A stretch of 64,000 nucleotides of DNA from Afipia felis ATCC 53690. GTDB lineage: Bacteria; Pseudomonadota; Alphaproteobacteria; Rhizobiales; Xanthobacteraceae. Position 1 is the first letter of the stretch. Each line of letters opens with the position of its first letter. Below are positions 63,045-64,000 of this stretch, piece by piece. The DNA is taken from contig NZ_KB375270.1 of assembly GCF_000314735.2 (NCBI RefSeq), positions 248,001-312,000 on the forward strand, given 5' to 3'. The notes below the pieces were generated by a model that was given only the letters and a program-made list of their open reading frames with translations, did not search any database and was not told the origin of the DNA. Position numbers and translations under genes: made by a program.

Positions 63045-64000
63045 ATGAGCGCCAAGCAGGCCGCCCCATCTGCGAATCTGTTCGCCGCCGCAGGGCTGGA
63101 GCAGGACGCGCCGCGTCCACTGCCGGAGAAGCTGCGTCCGCGCACGCTCGCCGATGTCGTGGGTCAGGATCACGTTCTCGGTCCTGACGGCGCGCTGACG
63201 CGCATGCTGGAGACGCGCACGCTTGGCTCGCTGGTGTTCTGGGGTCCGCCGGGCACCGGCAAGACCACGGTGGCGCGGCTGCTGGCGGATGCGACCGAAC
63301 TGCATTTCGAGCAGATCTCGGCGGTGTTTTCCGGTGTTGCTGATCTGAAAAAAGTATTCGATGCCGCCCGCGATCGCCGCGAGATGGGCAAGGGCACGCT
63401 GCTGTTCGTCGACGAGGTCCATCGCTTCAACCGCGCGCAGCAGGATTCGTTTCTGCCGGTGATGGAAGACGGCACGGTGGTACTCGTCGGTGCGACCACG
63501 GAAAATCCGTCGTTCGAACTCAACGCGGCGCTTCTGTCGCGGGCGCGCGTGCTGGTGTTCCATTCGCTCGATGGAGCGGCAGTCGAGAAGCTTTACGCGC
63601 GGGCGGAGGAAGTCGAGGGCAGGCCATTGCCGCTCGATGCGGAAGCGCGCGCCGTGCTGGTGCGGATGGCGGATGGCGATGGCCGTGCGGCGCTGACGCT
63701 TGCCGAGGAGGTCTGGCGCGCTGCCCGCGCCAATGAAGTCTTCGATGCCGCGCAGTTGCAGGACATCCTGCAGCGGCGCGCGCCGATCTACGACAAGTCG
63801 GCGGATGGGCACTACAATCTGATCTCGGCGCTGCATAAGTCGGTACGCGGCTCCGACCCGGACGCGGCGCTGTATTATCTCGCGCGCATGCTTGATGCGG
63901 GCGAGGACCCGCTCTTTCTGGCGCGGCGCGTGGTGCGGATGGCGGTGGAAGACATCGGTATGGCGGATCCGCAGGCGCTGGTCGTCGCCAATGCGGCGAA
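63045..64000 (+). CDS. rarA: Replication-associated recombination protein RarA (MgsA), 3' end outside the window
   Basis: First 318 residues of a RarA/MgsA/WRNIP1-type AAA+ ATPase that acts at stalled replication forks. Walker A GPPGTGKT (67-74), 'LLFVDEVHRFNRAQQDSFLPVME' (Walker B and following), 'LVGATTENPSFELNAALLSRARV' (sensor 1 and Arg finger region) and the C-terminal domain start 'RRAPIYDKSADGHYNLISALHKSVRGSDPDAALYYLARML' are all recognisable. ATG 63045; the frame is still open at base 64000. Confidence 0.95.
   Translation, partial: MSAKQAAPSANLFAAAGLEQDAPRPLPEKLRPRTLADVVGQDHVLGPDGALTRMLETRTLGSLVFWGPPGTGKTTVARLLADATELHFEQISAVFSGVADLKKVFDAARDRREMGKGTLLFVDEVHRFNRAQQDSFLPVMEDGTVVLVGATTENPSFELNAALLSRARVLVFHSLDGAAVEKLYARAEEVEGRPLPLDAEARAVLVRMADGDGRAALTLAEEVWRAARANEVFDAAQLQDILQRRAPIYDKSADGHYNLISALHKSVRGSDPDAALYYLARMLDAGEDPLFLARRVVRMAVEDIGMADPQALVVANAA

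Overview
The window is a high-G+C chromosomal segment from an alphaproteobacterium, most likely Bradyrhizobiaceae/Nitrobacteraceae (Afipia, Oligotropha, Nitrobacter or Rhodopseudomonas-like). This is inferred from protein character, the alphaproteobacterial order tRNA-Trp/secE/nusG/rplKAJL/rpoBC/str/S10/spc/alpha, the short-LID adenylate kinase after secY, and the typical Bradyrhizobiaceae secreted and hypothetical proteins. No database search was possible, so genus is not claimed.

Layout. 1-13.1 kb is an accessory-rich stretch: a truncated unknown gene, TspO, a three-gene operon of small unknown proteins, a membrane diguanylate cyclase, two secreted Tyr-rich proteins, the rRNA methyltransferase RlmB, two glycan-type methyltransferases, small membrane proteins, an SDR with a divergent GlxA-type regulator, and an HWE sensor kinase. 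Four single tRNA genes (Thr-TGT, Tyr-GTA, Gly-TCC, Trp-CCA) are scattered through it. From 13.2 to 28.4 kb are a metallophosphatase, secE-nusG, rplKA, an inverted membrane glycosyltransferase gene, rplJL and rpoBC. From 28.7 to 36.4 kb an accessory block separates rpoC from the str operon: a FAD-oxidoreductase/methyltransferase fusion, an ABC exporter with acidic tails, a family 2 glycosyltransferase, an O-antigen polymerase/ligase-like protein and an ATP-grasp enzyme. From 37.0 to 56.1 kb lies an almost unbroken rpsL-rpsG-fusA-tuf / S10 / spc / alpha cluster including secY and adk, closed by a strong terminator. From 56.1 to 64 kb are an ankyrin protein, an SDR, an acyltransferase, a substrate-binding protein with a quinone-oxidoreductase-like enzyme and its divergent HxlR regulator, a Deg-family protease, and the start of rarA.

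How the genes work together: the core is the transcription, translation and Sec machinery, with many overlapping stop/start codons and several leader or intergenic hairpins that could tune it. The inserts mostly concern the cell envelope (glycosyltransferases, acyltransferase, exporter, O-antigen-like protein) and signalling (diguanylate cyclase, HWE kinase, two autogenous-looking regulator/target pairs).

Most unusual points: adenylate kinase carries a 130-residue Lys/Ala-rich histone-H1-like tail without a single acidic residue; an amine-oxidase-like FAD domain is fused to a SAM methyltransferase domain next to an exporter with acidic termini; an opposite-strand glycosyltransferase gene splits rplKA from rplJL; and the diguanylate cyclase reading frame runs antisense through a complete tRNA-Thr gene. 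No CRISPR array, rRNA gene, insertion sequence or complete phage was seen.
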